Assembly: GCA_017051695.1 (NCBI GenBank)
Contig: JAFIDK010000002.1
Location: 806,001 to 870,000 of the forward strand
Origin: Algoriphagus aestuarii
Lineage (GTDB): Bacteria; Bacteroidota; Bacteroidia; Cytophagales; Cyclobacteriaceae
Length of the DNA: 64,000 nucleotides
Reading direction: 5' to 3'
How positions within the stretch are numbered: position 1 is the stretch's first letter; every line of letters starts with the position of its first letter. Of the stretch, positions 9,960-19,725 are shown piece after piece. A program made the translations under genes and the position numbers. The notes below the pieces were generated by a model that saw only the letters and a program-made list of their open reading frames with translations, was not told the DNA's origin and did not search any database.

Positions 9960-10751
9960 ATGTTCTCAAAACCTAAAATGTCCTTAATTTCCCCAAAAAG
10001 CATCCTGGCAGTTGCTCTTTTTTTAGCCGGAACCATGCCTTTATTTTCTCAAACCGGTGTAGGTACCAAACCGATCAAAGGTGCCAAGCTTGTGTTGGAC
10101 GGAACTGAAAAAATGCTGCACAAAAACTGGGAATATTGGGAAGGCCCGAGATTCTCTAGTTCTATGCCTATCAAATGGCCGGCCGCCAAGGATCCTATCA
10201 GCGGTGGACCGGTAATCAGCAGCAATGATCCTGCAGGTGCCGGAGGTAAATATGGTGCTGCTGATATCGTTACAAAAGAAAAATACAAGGATTTCAGAGC
10301 TCACGTAGAGTTTTTTGTAAAAGATCCAGGAGGAAACAGTGGGGTTTACCTACAGAACAGGTATGAAATACAAATTCTGGATGGAGACAATACCAATCAT
10401 GGAATGGCCGCAATTATCAATGAGCAAATTCCTACATCCGATGCTTATAACGGAACCGGTAAATGGAATGCGTATGACATTGTCTTTAAAGCCGCAAGGT
10501 TCGAAAATGGAGTCTTAACCGAAAAAGCTAGAACAACCATCTATTTTAACGGAGTAAAAATCCACGAAGACCAACCAATCCAACAAGTTTGGGGCGGACC
10601 TAATTCCGGAATCGATGGTGGAAATGACGGTGGTAAAGGCATCACCGATACTCCCGGAGGTTTAAAATTACAAGCCGAGGGTCATGATGTATTTTACAGA
10701 AATATCTGGATCAAAAAACTTGACCTTGACGGTAAAAACACTGATTTTTAA
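9960..10751 (+). CDS. DUF1080 / 3-keto-disaccharide hydrolase-domain secreted protein
   Basis: 263 residues with an N-terminal signal peptide (hydrophobic SILAVALFLAGTMPLFSQ, about 14-31). The mature part is one DUF1080 (PF06439) lectin-like beta-sandwich: VEFFVKDPGGNSGVYLQNRY and YEIQILDG are hallmark strands, and the C-terminal LQAEGHDVFYRNIWIK is the usual ending. Some family members hydrolyse 3-keto-glycosides; others are uncharacterised, so a periplasmic carbohydrate role is inference. A strong intrinsic terminator follows 15 bases after the stop. The start could also be the Met at residue 7. Confidence 0.88.
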   Translation: MFSKPKMSLISPKSILAVALFLAGTMPLFSQTGVGTKPIKGAKLVLDGTEKMLHKNWEYWEGPRFSSSMPIKWPAAKDPISGGPVISSNDPAGAGGKYGAADIVTKEKYKDFRAHVEFFVKDPGGNSGVYLQNRYEIQILDGDNTNHGMAAIINEQIPTSDAYNGTGKWNAYDIVFKAARFENGVLTEKARTTIYFNGVKIHEDQPIQQVWGGPNSGIDGGNDGGKGITDTPGGLKLQAEGHDVFYRNIWIKKLDLDGKNTDF

Positions 10752-10766
10752 AAATCAATACTAAGC

Positions 10767-10800
10767 AAAAAATCCTCTGCCAAACGACAGAGGATTTTTT
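10767..10800. terminator. Intrinsic terminator after the DUF1080 gene
   Basis: Perfect inverted repeat: arms AAAAAATCCTCTG (10767-10779) and CAGAGGATTTTTT (10788-10800) around an eight-base loop. The A/T ends make it usable on both strands, which suits the convergent gene ending at 10829. Confidence 0.88.
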
Positions 10801-10828
10801 GCATTTTAATAAATCAAACCCATAATTA

Positions 10829-11971
10829 CTATCTACTATCGGCAGAGCTATCTTTCAATTTCTTTTCTTCTAAAAACGGAATTGAAAATTCTAAACCCCG
10901 AACCCATATTATCACTTTAGGGATGATGGTCATGGCGAGCATCACCATTCCAACAAGGAATAAATGACTGGGAACTGTGAAATAAGACCCTGAACTGAAA
11001 ACCCCCAAAATCAACAAAGTGCTTAATGGAAGGGATACTGCCAGGATATTGATTCCAAGCCCTAGATCAAAAGTCCCTTTTTCTGAATCAACATTTTTGT
11101 TTACCTCCAATTGACGGATTGCCGACATATGGGCAAAAGGCCAAAACGAACAAGCCGAAAGAGGAAAAACTACTGCCAACAGCACCGCTGATTCACTTGG
11201 CAATTCTACTAATGCTATAAAACCTGCGCTTAGGACCAGGCTAAACCCAGCTCTCAAAACCAATACTGAGGCAATCGACTGGATCTGCTCCCATTTGAGA
11301 ACCACTGACACTCCAATAAACAATAAAACCAAAGGAGTCATGATATCTTTTAGCATCAGGGTGGATTCTCCTAAAAATCCTGGAAGAGTCTCAAGTGTCA
11401 TCCCAAAAGACAATAGAACCAAAGCCACTAGGATCACCATATTAATGGGTTCCTGAAACATGGAAAGTATCAATTCCCTTATTTTTTGCCCATTGGACCT
11501 TGCTCCTAAACCCAGATGTTTGTAATACCAACTCATGGCGAGCAGATAAGAAAAGATCAAAACATATACTTTGTTTCCTATGTCCGCCAATGCTCCCCAG
11601 GCTAAAGCATCCTCTCCAAGGTATTCCATCAAAAAAGGAAAACAGGAAAGGCCAGGAGCCAAAGAAGGAATCATCAGAAGCCATGTTCTGGACTCTGCGC
11701 TATCCTTTTTTATCCCTAACAGAGGCAATGTAAGTTTACTGGCAAAAAGCATGACTGCATTCCATGCCAAAATCAAAAGAGGAAGAAACATCAAATCAGC
11801 ATCCACTTCTATTTTGAGCAAAGCCACAAAAATCATAGCCGGTAATGCCAGGTCCAGAATAATGGTTTTCAGGCCTTTTTTATGTTCGTCTTTTTTAAGC
11901 CTGTTTTTCAACAGAAACCCAATTAGGATAAGTAATAATAAGGAACAAGTTTTCTGTAAGGCAAAGGACAT
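10829..11971 (-). CDS. AEC (auxin efflux carrier-like) family transporter
   Basis: 380 residues with about ten hydrophobic helices arranged as in PF03547 permeases: an N-terminal set starting SLLLLILIGFLLKNRL, a central loop with charged residues, and a C-terminal bundle. Charged or polar residues in mid-helix (for example DLALPAMIFVALLKIEV) are typical. Relatives in bacteria carry small organic acids such as malate; the substrate here cannot be assigned. It lies 12 bases downstream of the Tat-type aminotransferase gene on the same strand, so the two are probably co-transcribed and may act on the same compound; that link is inference. Confidence 0.82.
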   Translation of the reverse strand: MSFALQKTCSLLLLILIGFLLKNRLKKDEHKKGLKTIILDLALPAMIFVALLKIEVDADLMFLPLLILAWNAVMLFASKLTLPLLGIKKDSAESRTWLLMIPSLAPGLSCFPFLMEYLGEDALAWGALADIGNKVYVLIFSYLLAMSWYYKHLGLGARSNGQKIRELILSMFQEPINMVILVALVLLSFGMTLETLPGFLGESTLMLKDIMTPLVLLFIGVSVVLKWEQIQSIASVLVLRAGFSLVLSAGFIALVELPSESAVLLAVVFPLSACSFWPFAHMSAIRQLEVNKNVDSEKGTFDLGLGINILAVSLPLSTLLILGVFSSGSYFTVPSHLFLVGMVMLAMTIIPKVIIWVRGLEFSIPFLEEKKLKDSSADSR

Positions 11972-11983
11972 AATCTCGCTATC

Positions 11984-13159
11984 TTAGGCAGTGACTTTCT
12001 TGAAAGTTTCCACAAAAATTTCCATTTCGGTTTTTGTCCCCATACTTACCCTACACCAATCTTTATTATCAATATCAAATACACGGATCCCAACTCCTGA
12101 ATCGTACATCGATTTAAGGAATTGCTTTCCTTCCATTTCTATTGGGAAAATCATGAAGCTGGTATAAGAAGGAATGATATCGTAGCCTAAAGACGCAATA
12201 GCCTTTCTGGTAAATTCACGGCATTCTGAGTTATATCCTCGGCATTCTCCCATAAACTGGGTTTCTTTCATACTGGCAATTGCACCTTTGAGTGATGTAG
12301 AGCAAAGCCCCATCGTACTTCTAACCATGCTGGTAATACTTTCGATTCTTTCTGGAGTTGCCACGATATAACCGATTCTCAACCCAGCCATTCCATGGAT
12401 TTTACTGAAAGTCCTCGCCACGATGACATCTTTACCTTCGGCAACTAACCCTACCATACTTTGTGAAGCTGCGTCATCCAAAAATTCCAGATAGGCCTCA
12501 TCCACAAAAATCGGTGTCTTTTCAGAAGCTGAACTACAGAATTTCTTTAAGTCTTCAGCATTGGTAATAGAACCAGTTGGATTGTTTGGATTGCAGACAT
12601 AAACCAATTTGGTTTCTGAATCAATTGCTTTTTCCATGGCAGGAAGATCATGCGCGTATTCAGCCGTCAAGGGCACAGGTTTCCAAGTACCTCCCATCGC
12701 TTGAGCTGTATTGATCAGCGACATATAGGATGGATCTGCTGCAATGATATTTCCACCTTTCTGGAATCTCGTAATGGCCACCTTTTCCAATAGATCTGTA
12801 GACCCTGGGCCCAACATGATATGATCTGGGCTCACTCCTTCTTTTTCGGCAATCATAGAAATCAAAGTATTGGCATCCCCATGGGCATACCTGTTTCCGG
12901 TACCTGCTGCTTCAGCAATCGCTTTGATTACTTGTGGAGCTGGACCATAGGGATTTTCATTGGCATTTAACCTGGCCACCATTTTAGGTTCCACTATTGG
13001 GAAATCCGGTAAATACTCTCCCAAAATACTTTCAGGAGCGTAAGAAAACGCTGTGCTTGATGCTCTTTTTGGCAAAGCAATGGATGGAGCAGCTATCAGC
13101 GTTCCTGCTGACAACAAACTCGTTTTCATCCAATCTCTTCTGTTCATTGATTTAAACAT
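11984..13159 (-). CDS. Tat-exported HisC-like PLP aminotransferase
   Basis: 391 residues, class I/II aminotransferase of the histidinol-phosphate aminotransferase group. The N-terminus has a twin-arginine signal (NRRDWMK, then a hydrophobic stretch ending IAAPSIALP), so a folded, PLP-loaded enzyme is probably exported. Family motifs: LNANENPYGP near the start of the mature part, NPNNPTG at about 195 and the Schiff-base lysine in ARTFSKIHGMAGLRIGY at about 255. No other his genes are near, so histidine synthesis is unlikely to be its job. A paralogue with the same layout lies at 25435-26559. The upstream spacer is about 530 bp, enough for its own promoter. Confidence 0.88.
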   Translation of the reverse strand: MFKSMNRRDWMKTSLLSAGTLIAAPSIALPKRASSTAFSYAPESILGEYLPDFPIVEPKMVARLNANENPYGPAPQVIKAIAEAAGTGNRYAHGDANTLISMIAEKEGVSPDHIMLGPGSTDLLEKVAITRFQKGGNIIAADPSYMSLINTAQAMGGTWKPVPLTAEYAHDLPAMEKAIDSETKLVYVCNPNNPTGSITNAEDLKKFCSSASEKTPIFVDEAYLEFLDDAASQSMVGLVAEGKDVIVARTFSKIHGMAGLRIGYIVATPERIESITSMVRSTMGLCSTSLKGAIASMKETQFMGECRGYNSECREFTRKAIASLGYDIIPSYTSFMIFPIEMEGKQFLKSMYDSGVGIRVFDIDNKDWCRVSMGTKTEMEIFVETFKKVTA

Positions 13160-13688
13160 GGTTTCAATTGTTAGGGTATATCTTCTGTTAAGGGTATTCC
13201 AAATAATCTATCACCTAGTCCACTGACTAGAAAAATCTATTTCTGGTGATAATTCACCTATCCTGAGGTTATTGGGGTCCAGAATTCTGTTTTTCTGGAA
13301 GTGAGGGTCTATTATTAATCAGAATCAAAGAATTTTTAAAGGTTTTACTAAACACTGGGTATTTTAAAAACCTATATCCTTTAATTTTCTGTTAATTTAT
13401 AGTTTTTAGGTTTAAAAAGAAATCACATTTACTGATAATTATCATAAAAATTAAATAGACGGTTGAATATTAAGCCTGTTATTTTCCAATTGATAGGATT
13501 TAAAAGAAAACAAGTCTTAAAAACAGGCTCATGTGCTATTTTAAAACAGCAATATCTACTACTAAATAAAAAAAAGTCCAAAATGAAATTGAAGCCGTAT
13601 TCTTTCTCCAGGCTTCGGTCTTCGGGCCAATAGGGACAAGAAATTTTACCCACTGGCAAGATTGGGGATCAAAAAAAAATATATCCAA
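13160..13688. other. Intergenic spacer, 529 bp
   Basis: AT-rich, no convincing coding frame. It should hold the promoter of the aminotransferase gene and the 3' end of the sixA transcript. A weak hairpin pairs GAAGCC (13591-13596) with GGCTTC (13611-13616), but no clear U-tract follows. A 76-codon minus-strand frame at 13429-13659 has no recognisable domain and poor codon usage. Confidence 0.5.
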
Positions 13689-14156
13689 TTATTGAAGAAT
13701 CTCTTTCAAACTACCGGTACTTAATCCTATCATTTTCCATTCATTCACTTCCAATTCAATAATAGCCATCATTCCTGGTCTCATATTGATATAATTCTCC
13801 CCTGAGACATGCGAAACCAACAAACTAAGGATAGGATTATGACCTACAATCAAACAGGAACCTGTGTGAGAAGGACAATTTTCAAGTATTTTCAAAAGAG
13901 TTTGAAGATTTCCATCATAAATCTCTTTCAAAAAAAATTCAGTCTCTATTTGCACATAGGATTGGAGAATGTTGGCAGTTTCCATAGTCCTTTCAGCAGA
14001 AGAGCAATACATCACATCCAAAACCAATTCACGGTTTTTCAGCTCCTCGCCAAGTCTATGGAGGTTTTCTTTGCCTTTTGCGGTCAACTGTCTCTGAAAA
14101 TCTGTTCCCTCAGAAAAACCTGCTTCCCCATGTCTTAGTAAAAATAAATGCTTCAT
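13689..14156 (-). CDS. sixA: SixA-type histidine phosphatase
   Basis: 155 residues, the short SixA-like branch of the histidine phosphatase superfamily. The phosphate-binding RHG motif is in LFLLRHGEAGF at the N-terminus and the second catalytic histidine is in LIVGHNPILS at about residue 105. The family removes phosphate from phosphohistidine; E. coli SixA acts on phosphotransferase-system proteins. The target here is not known. Transcribed away from topA, with a 155-bp shared upstream region. Confidence 0.87.
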   Translation of the reverse strand: MKHLFLLRHGEAGFSEGTDFQRQLTAKGKENLHRLGEELKNRELVLDVMYCSSAERTMETANILQSYVQIETEFFLKEIYDGNLQTLLKILENCPSHTGSCLIVGHNPILSLLVSHVSGENYINMRPGMMAIIELEVNEWKMIGLSTGSLKEILQ

Positions 14157-14311
14157 ATAGATCGGTTTAGACTTGAAAATCCAGGTTGATATTCCTCAAA
14201 AACCCCTCCAATTGTCTACTCATATTTTTTATTTATTTGGAACAAAAAACTATGCCCTCTATTTTTAGCAATCCAAATCGGGCAGAACCGCCCAAAACAA
14301 AATCAATTTTT

Positions 14312-16636
14312 ATGTCGAAAAACCTTGTCATTGTCGAGTCCCCAGCCAAAGCCAAAACCATTGAAGGATATCTTGGTAAGGATTATAAGGTTGTTTCCAG
14401 CTATGGGCATGTGAGAGATCTCCCTAAAGGAGATAAAGCAATCGATATTAAAAACCGCTTTGCACCCACCTATGAGGTGACTGCAGATAAAAAGGAGGTA
14501 ATCAAAAACCTCAAATCTCTTGTAAAGGATTCAGAAATGATTTTCCTGGCAAGTGATGATGACCGGGAAGGAGAAGCCATTTCCTGGCATTTAAAAGAAG
14601 TTCTGAAACTCAAAGATGAGCAGACCAAAAGAATCGTATTCCGGGAAATCACTAAAAACGCGATTACCAAAGCGATAGAAAACCCACGTGGAATTGACAT
14701 TGATTTAGTCAATGCACAGCAGGCAAGAAGGATTTTAGATAGATTGGTGGGTTTTGAACTTTCTCCTATCCTATGGAAAAAAATCAAAACCGGATTATCC
14801 GCTGGGCGTGTTCAGTCGGTAGCAGTCCGCTTGATCGTGGATAGAGAAAGAGAAATCGAGCACTTCAATTCCAAATCCAGTTTTAGGATTTCTGCTATTT
14901 TCGAGGTTTCCGGAAAGACGTTCAAAGCTGAATTGCCAAAACGTTTTGAAACCAAACAAGAAGCGGAAGATTTCCTGAAATCCTGTTTGAATGCTGAGTT
15001 TTCGGTTGGAAACCTGGAAAAAAAGCCGGGCAAAAAATCACCTGCGGCTCCTTTTACCACATCCACGCTACAGCAAGAAGCCAGTAGAAAATTATACTTT
15101 TCTGTTGCACAGACCATGTCTGTGGCCCAGAAACTATACGAGGCTGGTAGGATTACCTATATGCGTACGGATAGCGTCAATTTATCTGAAGACGCCATGA
15201 ACTCGGCTAAAAACGCCATCCATGATGCCTATGGTGATAAGTATCATAGCGCCAGAAAATACGCGACTAAATCAGAAGGTGCACAAGAGGCTCACGAAGC
15301 AATCAGACCTACCGATTTTTCGGTAAATCAGATCTCCGGAGACCGCAATGAACAAAGACTTTATGATTTGATCTGGAAAAGGGCGATCGCCTCTCAAATG
15401 GCTGATGCCCAACTGGAAAAAACGACCATAACCATTGACATCTCCAATTCGGATTTGAATCTTGTTGCTACTGGTGAAATCATCAAATTTGATGGATTCT
15501 TGAAAGTATATCTGGAAGACACCGATGACGAACCAGAAGATGATGACAATGCAAACAAATCCCTTCTACCTCCTTTGGAGATCGGTCAGGATTTGGCATT
15601 GCAACAAATGACAGGAAAAGAAACCTTCTCCAGACCTGCTCCAAGATATACTGAAGCATCTTTGGTGAAGAAATTAGAAGAATTGGGTATTGGAAGACCA
15701 TCTACCTATGCCCCTACGATTTCTACGATCCAGAAAAGAGAATATGTAATCAAAGAATCCAGAGATGGGACACCCAGAAATTACATAGAAATGTCCATCT
15801 CCAAAGGGGCTTTTAAAGACGAAACCAAAACAGAAATTACCGGAGCGGAAAAACAAAAGCTTTTCCCAACCAATATTGCGATGGTTGTCAATGATTTCTT
15901 GGTGGAGCATTTCCCAAATGTCATTGACTTCAGCTTTACGGCCAGAGTAGAAAAGGAATTTGATGATATCGCTGCTGGAGGCCAAGTCTGGCAGGACATG
16001 ATTGATTCTTTCTATGGTAATTTCCATAAAAATGTAGAAATCACCGAACAGGTTTCACGTCAGGATATCAATACAAGTAGGCTAATCGGAACACATCCTA
16101 CCAATGGAAAACCGGTTACTGCCAGACTCGGGAGATTTGGGCCTTTGGTGCAGATTGGTGACAATGAGGATGAAGAAAAGCAGTTTGCCAGTCTTAAAAA
16201 AGGACAGTTCATCGAAAACATCACTTTGGAAGATGCTTTGGAACTTTTCAAGCTCCCTAGAGATGTAGGCATGTTTGAAGATAAAAAAATGGTCGCTGCA
16301 ATCGGAAGATTCGGTCCCTATATCCGTCATGACGGTGCATTTTTCTCTTTGGGAAAGGAACAGGATCCATTGAGTATCAACGAACAGGAAGCAATACAAC
16401 TTATCAAGGATAAGAGAGAGGCTGATGCCAAAAAACATATCAAATCTTTTGATGAAAATCCGGAAATCCAGGTATTGAACGGAAGATGGGGGCCTTATAT
16501 CAAAATGGGAAAAAACAATTTTAAAATCCCTAAAGACAAGGTTGCGGAAGATTTAACTTATGAAGAGACCATGCACATCATTGAGAATCAACCTGAACCT
16601 AAGAAGAAAGGTCGTTTCACTAAGAAGAAAAGTTAA
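14312..16636 (+). CDS. topA: Type I (IA) DNA topoisomerase TopA
   Basis: 774 residues from the ATG at 14312, which gives MSKNLVIVESPAKAKTIE, the standard family N-terminus; an upstream ATG at 14186 would add 42 residues with no family match. The Toprim domain comes first (VESPAKAKTI; ASDDDREGEAISWHL), then the core with GRVQSVAVRLI and the active-site tyrosine in ITYMRTDS (about residue 283). The C-terminus carries TopA C-terminal repeats (GRFGPLVQIGD, GRFGPYIRHDG, GRWGPYIKMG) instead of zinc fingers, as is common in Bacteroidota. It relaxes negative supercoils. The tail is basic (KKKGRFTKKKS). Confidence 0.96.
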   Translation: MSKNLVIVESPAKAKTIEGYLGKDYKVVSSYGHVRDLPKGDKAIDIKNRFAPTYEVTADKKEVIKNLKSLVKDSEMIFLASDDDREGEAISWHLKEVLKLKDEQTKRIVFREITKNAITKAIENPRGIDIDLVNAQQARRILDRLVGFELSPILWKKIKTGLSAGRVQSVAVRLIVDREREIEHFNSKSSFRISAIFEVSGKTFKAELPKRFETKQEAEDFLKSCLNAEFSVGNLEKKPGKKSPAAPFTTSTLQQEASRKLYFSVAQTMSVAQKLYEAGRITYMRTDSVNLSEDAMNSAKNAIHDAYGDKYHSARKYATKSEGAQEAHEAIRPTDFSVNQISGDRNEQRLYDLIWKRAIASQMADAQLEKTTITIDISNSDLNLVATGEIIKFDGFLKVYLEDTDDEPEDDDNANKSLLPPLEIGQDLALQQMTGKETFSRPAPRYTEASLVKKLEELGIGRPSTYAPTISTIQKREYVIKESRDGTPRNYIEMSISKGAFKDETKTEITGAEKQKLFPTNIAMVVNDFLVEHFPNVIDFSFTARVEKEFDDIAAGGQVWQDMIDSFYGNFHKNVEITEQVSRQDINTSRLIGTHPTNGKPVTARLGRFGPLVQIGDNEDEEKQFASLKKGQFIENITLEDALELFKLPRDVGMFEDKKMVAAIGRFGPYIRHDGAFFSLGKEQDPLSINEQEAIQLIKDKREADAKKHIKSFDENPEIQVLNGRWGPYIKMGKNNFKIPKDKVAEDLTYEETMHIIENQPEPKKKGRFTKKKS

Positions 16637-16663
16637 GCTTCTATCTTTTAAATTGCATTCTTC

Positions 16664-17902
16664 ATGATCCGAATACCAAGGCCAAAATCACTAGTTTTTT
16701 CTATGATTTTGGCCTTATTTATTTTTTATCCACTTTTCAGTTCATTCGCACAGCAAACTTTAAAAGGCAGAGTTTTGGAGTATGGGACTGAAGTACCGGT
16801 TCCATTTGCGAGTATTTACCTGACCAATACAACCCTGGGGGTGACGGCAGATGAAAATGGAAGTTTTAACCTTTCCATCCCTGATGGAAGTTATAATGTA
16901 CTCATCAGAATGCTTGGTTACGAATCCGTGACTTTTTCCATCAACACCAATCAATTACCAGTCAAAGGCTTTCAAGTTCAATTGGACCCTTCCGATCAGG
17001 AATTGGAAGAAATCGATGTGGAAGAAGAGCGGGATCCGGTTTGGTATAAAAACCTTGAAACCTTTAAAACCTATTTTTTTGGCACCACTAAAAATGGCAG
17101 GGCCATTATTTTAAAAAATGAAAAATCTCTCCTGCTCGACCGTGATTCCAATCCGGATATTCTTCAGGTAAGTGCCAAAGAAGCACTGAAGTTTGACAAT
17201 CCAAATCTTGGATACTCACTGGAATTCCTTTTGGTCCAGTTCCAATATAATTTCAAAGCCGGGACGATTTTATACAAAGGCTATCCCTTGTTTATTCCTT
17301 ACGAGAATGTAAAAAGCAGTAAGGCTAAAAAGATTGAGAAAAACCGGGATTCGGCATATAAAGGCAGCCTTCAGCACTTTATCCATAGTCTGTATGTGGG
17401 ATATTCTCAAGATGAAGGCTATATCATCAGAAGGATGCTAAAAATCCCCAACCCGGAAAAACCCAGCAAAACCCAAATGGAGGAAGCGAAACAGATTTTT
17501 AAATCGAGTAAAAGCATAGAATTAAAAGACAGCTTACAAATCCATGTGTTATCCAAATCGACCATGCCTGATTCTATAATTATTTTAGATCAAAATGAAC
17601 TGGATCCCGAGGTACTTTTGGAGCGAAACACAGAAAATGGCCGGGTATTTCTTAAATCGAAAGACCAACTTCATATCACCTATACGAAAGAGCCTATGGC
17701 CAGGGAATACCTTGGATCCTCTACTTTACCCCCTAAAACTTCCAACCAAATTTCTAAAATAAAGGTAGCCGATGAAGGGGTTGAATTATTTTTCTCAGGA
17801 AGTTTTGAAGACCCCTTGGGCATTCTGGTCGAAGATTATATGGCTTGGGAGCGAGTCGGCGATTTGATGCCTTATGATTATGTACCTATTAGGGAAAAAT
17901 AG
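16664..17902 (+). CDS. Secreted CarboxypepD_reg-like domain protein
   Basis: 412 residues with a signal peptide (VFSMILALFIFYPLFSSFAQ). Residues about 32-120 are a carboxypeptidase-regulatory-like beta-sandwich (LKGRVLEYGTEVPVPFASIYL, then GVTADENGSFNLSIPDGSY and MLGYESVTF), the domain that opens many Bacteroidota outer-membrane and surface proteins. The remaining 290 residues resemble the uncharacterised regions seen in DUF5686-like proteins but without a visible beta-barrel, so I call it a periplasmic or surface protein of unknown role. It starts 27 bases after topA and is probably read from the same transcript. Confidence 0.75.
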   Translation: MIRIPRPKSLVFSMILALFIFYPLFSSFAQQTLKGRVLEYGTEVPVPFASIYLTNTTLGVTADENGSFNLSIPDGSYNVLIRMLGYESVTFSINTNQLPVKGFQVQLDPSDQELEEIDVEEERDPVWYKNLETFKTYFFGTTKNGRAIILKNEKSLLLDRDSNPDILQVSAKEALKFDNPNLGYSLEFLLVQFQYNFKAGTILYKGYPLFIPYENVKSSKAKKIEKNRDSAYKGSLQHFIHSLYVGYSQDEGYIIRRMLKIPNPEKPSKTQMEEAKQIFKSSKSIELKDSLQIHVLSKSTMPDSIIILDQNELDPEVLLERNTENGRVFLKSKDQLHITYTKEPMAREYLGSSTLPPKTSNQISKIKVADEGVELFFSGSFEDPLGILVEDYMAWERVGDLMPYDYVPIREK

Positions 17903-17963
17903 CCCTTCCCATTTTTGATTTCGGAAAAGGTTTGGGAATTTGGTTTTTCAATTGTTCAACCAC

Positions 17964-18659
17964 ATGCTAAAAAAGAAGTTAGTCGTATTGTCCGGTGCTG
18001 GAGTCTCCCAAGAAAGTGGCATCAAAACTTTTAGGGATAGTAATGGACTTTGGGAAAATCATGATATCATGGAAGTGGCCTCTCCCGAAGGTTGGCGTAG
18101 AAACAGAACTTTGGTTCAGGAGTTTTATAACCAAAGACGAAAGCAGGCTCAGGAATGTGAGCCCAACGAAGCCCATAAAATTCTGGCAAGATTAGAAGAT
18201 AAACTGGATGTGGTGATTATCACACAGAATGTGGATGATCTTCACGAAAGAGCAGGTTCCAGTAAGGTGATCCATCTGCATGGAGAGTTGAAAAAATCTC
18301 AAAGCAGTAAAAACCCGAACTTGGTTTATCCTATTGAAGGCTGGGAAATCAAAGAAGGGGAGGTATGCGAATTGGGAAGTCAATTAAGACCACATATTGT
18401 TTGGTTTGGTGAACAGGTTCCAAAAATGGAAGAAGCCATCGCAGAAGCAGCAATGGCCGATTACTTTTTGGTGGTTGGCACATCCATGCAAGTTTATCCT
18501 GCAGCCAGTATTGTGGATTATGTACCAAAGAAAGCAAAGAAATTCCTGGTGGATGTAAGGATTCCAACCTTCAATTTATCAAAAGACATGATTTGTATAG
18601 AAAAAAAGGCTAGCGATGGATTGAAGCTTTTAGAAAATGTTATTTTAGAAGAATATTAG
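17964..18659 (+). CDS. cobB: SIR2-family NAD-dependent deacylase, zinc-less type
   Basis: 231 residues from the ATG at 17964 (MLKKKLVVLSGAG); an ATG at 17940 would add eight residues. NAD-binding and catalytic motifs are intact: GAGVSQESGIKTFRD, TQNVDDLHERAG and catalytic His in HLHGEL, then LRPHIVWFGE. The YNQRR segment keeps the Tyr-x-x-Arg pair that reads acyl carboxylates in SIRT5/CobB, suggesting desuccinylase-type activity. The four zinc-binding cysteines expected between HGEL and RPH are absent; only one Cys lies in that stretch. Similar cysteine-less sirtuins occur in other Bacteroidota, from memory of the family. Confidence 0.9.
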   Translation: MLKKKLVVLSGAGVSQESGIKTFRDSNGLWENHDIMEVASPEGWRRNRTLVQEFYNQRRKQAQECEPNEAHKILARLEDKLDVVIITQNVDDLHERAGSSKVIHLHGELKKSQSSKNPNLVYPIEGWEIKEGEVCELGSQLRPHIVWFGEQVPKMEEAIAEAAMADYFLVVGTSMQVYPAASIVDYVPKKAKKFLVDVRIPTFNLSKDMICIEKKASDGLKLLENVILEEY

Positions 18660-18705
18660 CGTTGGCATTTTTAATGCATCGCATAAAAAAAACGGAATTT
18701 TTACC

Positions 18706-19638
18706 ATGGCATCGAAAAAGTCAAATTGGCCAATTTTTAAATATGAAGATTGTAAAGACACAATCTCATTGCTACATCTTTGGACACAAATTGTAGGAAA
18801 AGTAAGGCTAAAAAAATCACCATGGCAAAACCATTCCTGGCATGTCTCCCTCTACGTGGACCATCAAGGACTCACCACAGGAAACATCCCGTATGAAAAT
18901 GGGGTATTTGAAATCATGTTTGATTTTATCCACCATGAACTTAAAATAAAAACCAGTTCAGGTACCCGGGATAGATTTCCACTTGGAGGACAAACCGTAG
19001 CCAGCTTTTATGAATTGCTGATGGAGAAACTGAAATTCTTGGGAATAGATGTAAAGATCCATGATAAGCCGAATGAAATCGTAGTGGCAATTCCTTTTGC
19101 AAAAAACACCAAACGGATTCCCTACCAGGCAAATCAAGCCCAGAACTTCTGGAAAACTTTGGTTCAGATCCAAAATGTGTTCCTAAAATTCAAAAGTAAA
19201 TTCACAGGTAAGCAAAGCCCTATTCACTTTTTTTGGGGATCATTTGATTTGGCATATACCAGATTCTCAGGAAGAAAAGCACCTGAATTTCAAGGAGAAC
19301 TTCCAAACATGCCTCTAGTAGTAATGCAGGAAGCTTATTCCCATGAAGTATGCAGTTTTGGATTTTGGCCAGGCAGTGAAGCTTTCCCCACTCCGGTCTT
19401 TTATTCCTATTGCTATCCAAATCATCCCGAATTCCAACAACAAAAGATTTCGCCTGATTCGGCATATTGGAATACCGATATGGGAGAATTTATGCTGAAT
19501 TATGAGGACGTTCAAAAGTCTACAAACCCTTCTGAGACATTAATGGCTTTTCTTCAGAGCAGTTATGAAGCAGCAAGCAAAGTCTCTGATTGGGACAGGG
19601 AGAATTTGGATTGTGACTTTTCACATTTTGATCAATGA
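18706..19638 (+). CDS. DUF5996 family protein
   Basis: 310 residues, soluble, no signal. The N-terminus (LLHLWTQIVGKVRL, then NHSWHVSLYVDHQGLTTG and FDFIHHELKI) is the signature of DUF5996, and the later HFFWGSFDLAYTRFSGR segment belongs to the same family. No catalytic motif or known function. It follows cobB by 46 bases on the same strand, so it may share its transcript. Confidence 0.85.
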   Translation: MASKKSNWPIFKYEDCKDTISLLHLWTQIVGKVRLKKSPWQNHSWHVSLYVDHQGLTTGNIPYENGVFEIMFDFIHHELKIKTSSGTRDRFPLGGQTVASFYELLMEKLKFLGIDVKIHDKPNEIVVAIPFAKNTKRIPYQANQAQNFWKTLVQIQNVFLKFKSKFTGKQSPIHFFWGSFDLAYTRFSGRKAPEFQGELPNMPLVVMQEAYSHEVCSFGFWPGSEAFPTPVFYSYCYPNHPEFQQQKISPDSAYWNTDMGEFMLNYEDVQKSTNPSETLMAFLQSSYEAASKVSDWDRENLDCDFSHFDQ

Positions 19639-19725
19639 TTCACTATCTAATCGGATCTCTTGAATTGAAATAGGGCTACCATTTGAAAAAATAAAAACTA
19701 AAACCTTGGACAATCTAGAGCTGAA

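Noticed and set aside
13591-13616. Terminator after sixA
   Set aside because: Only a six-base-pair stem with a 14-base loop and no adjacent T-run.
13429-13659. 76-codon minus-strand frame in the aminotransferase-sixA spacer
   Set aside because: No domain, odd composition for the genome and no neighbour support.
14186-14311. 42-residue N-terminal extension of TopA
   Set aside because: The family starts at MSKNLVIVESPAKAKT; the extension has no match and resembles untranslated leader.
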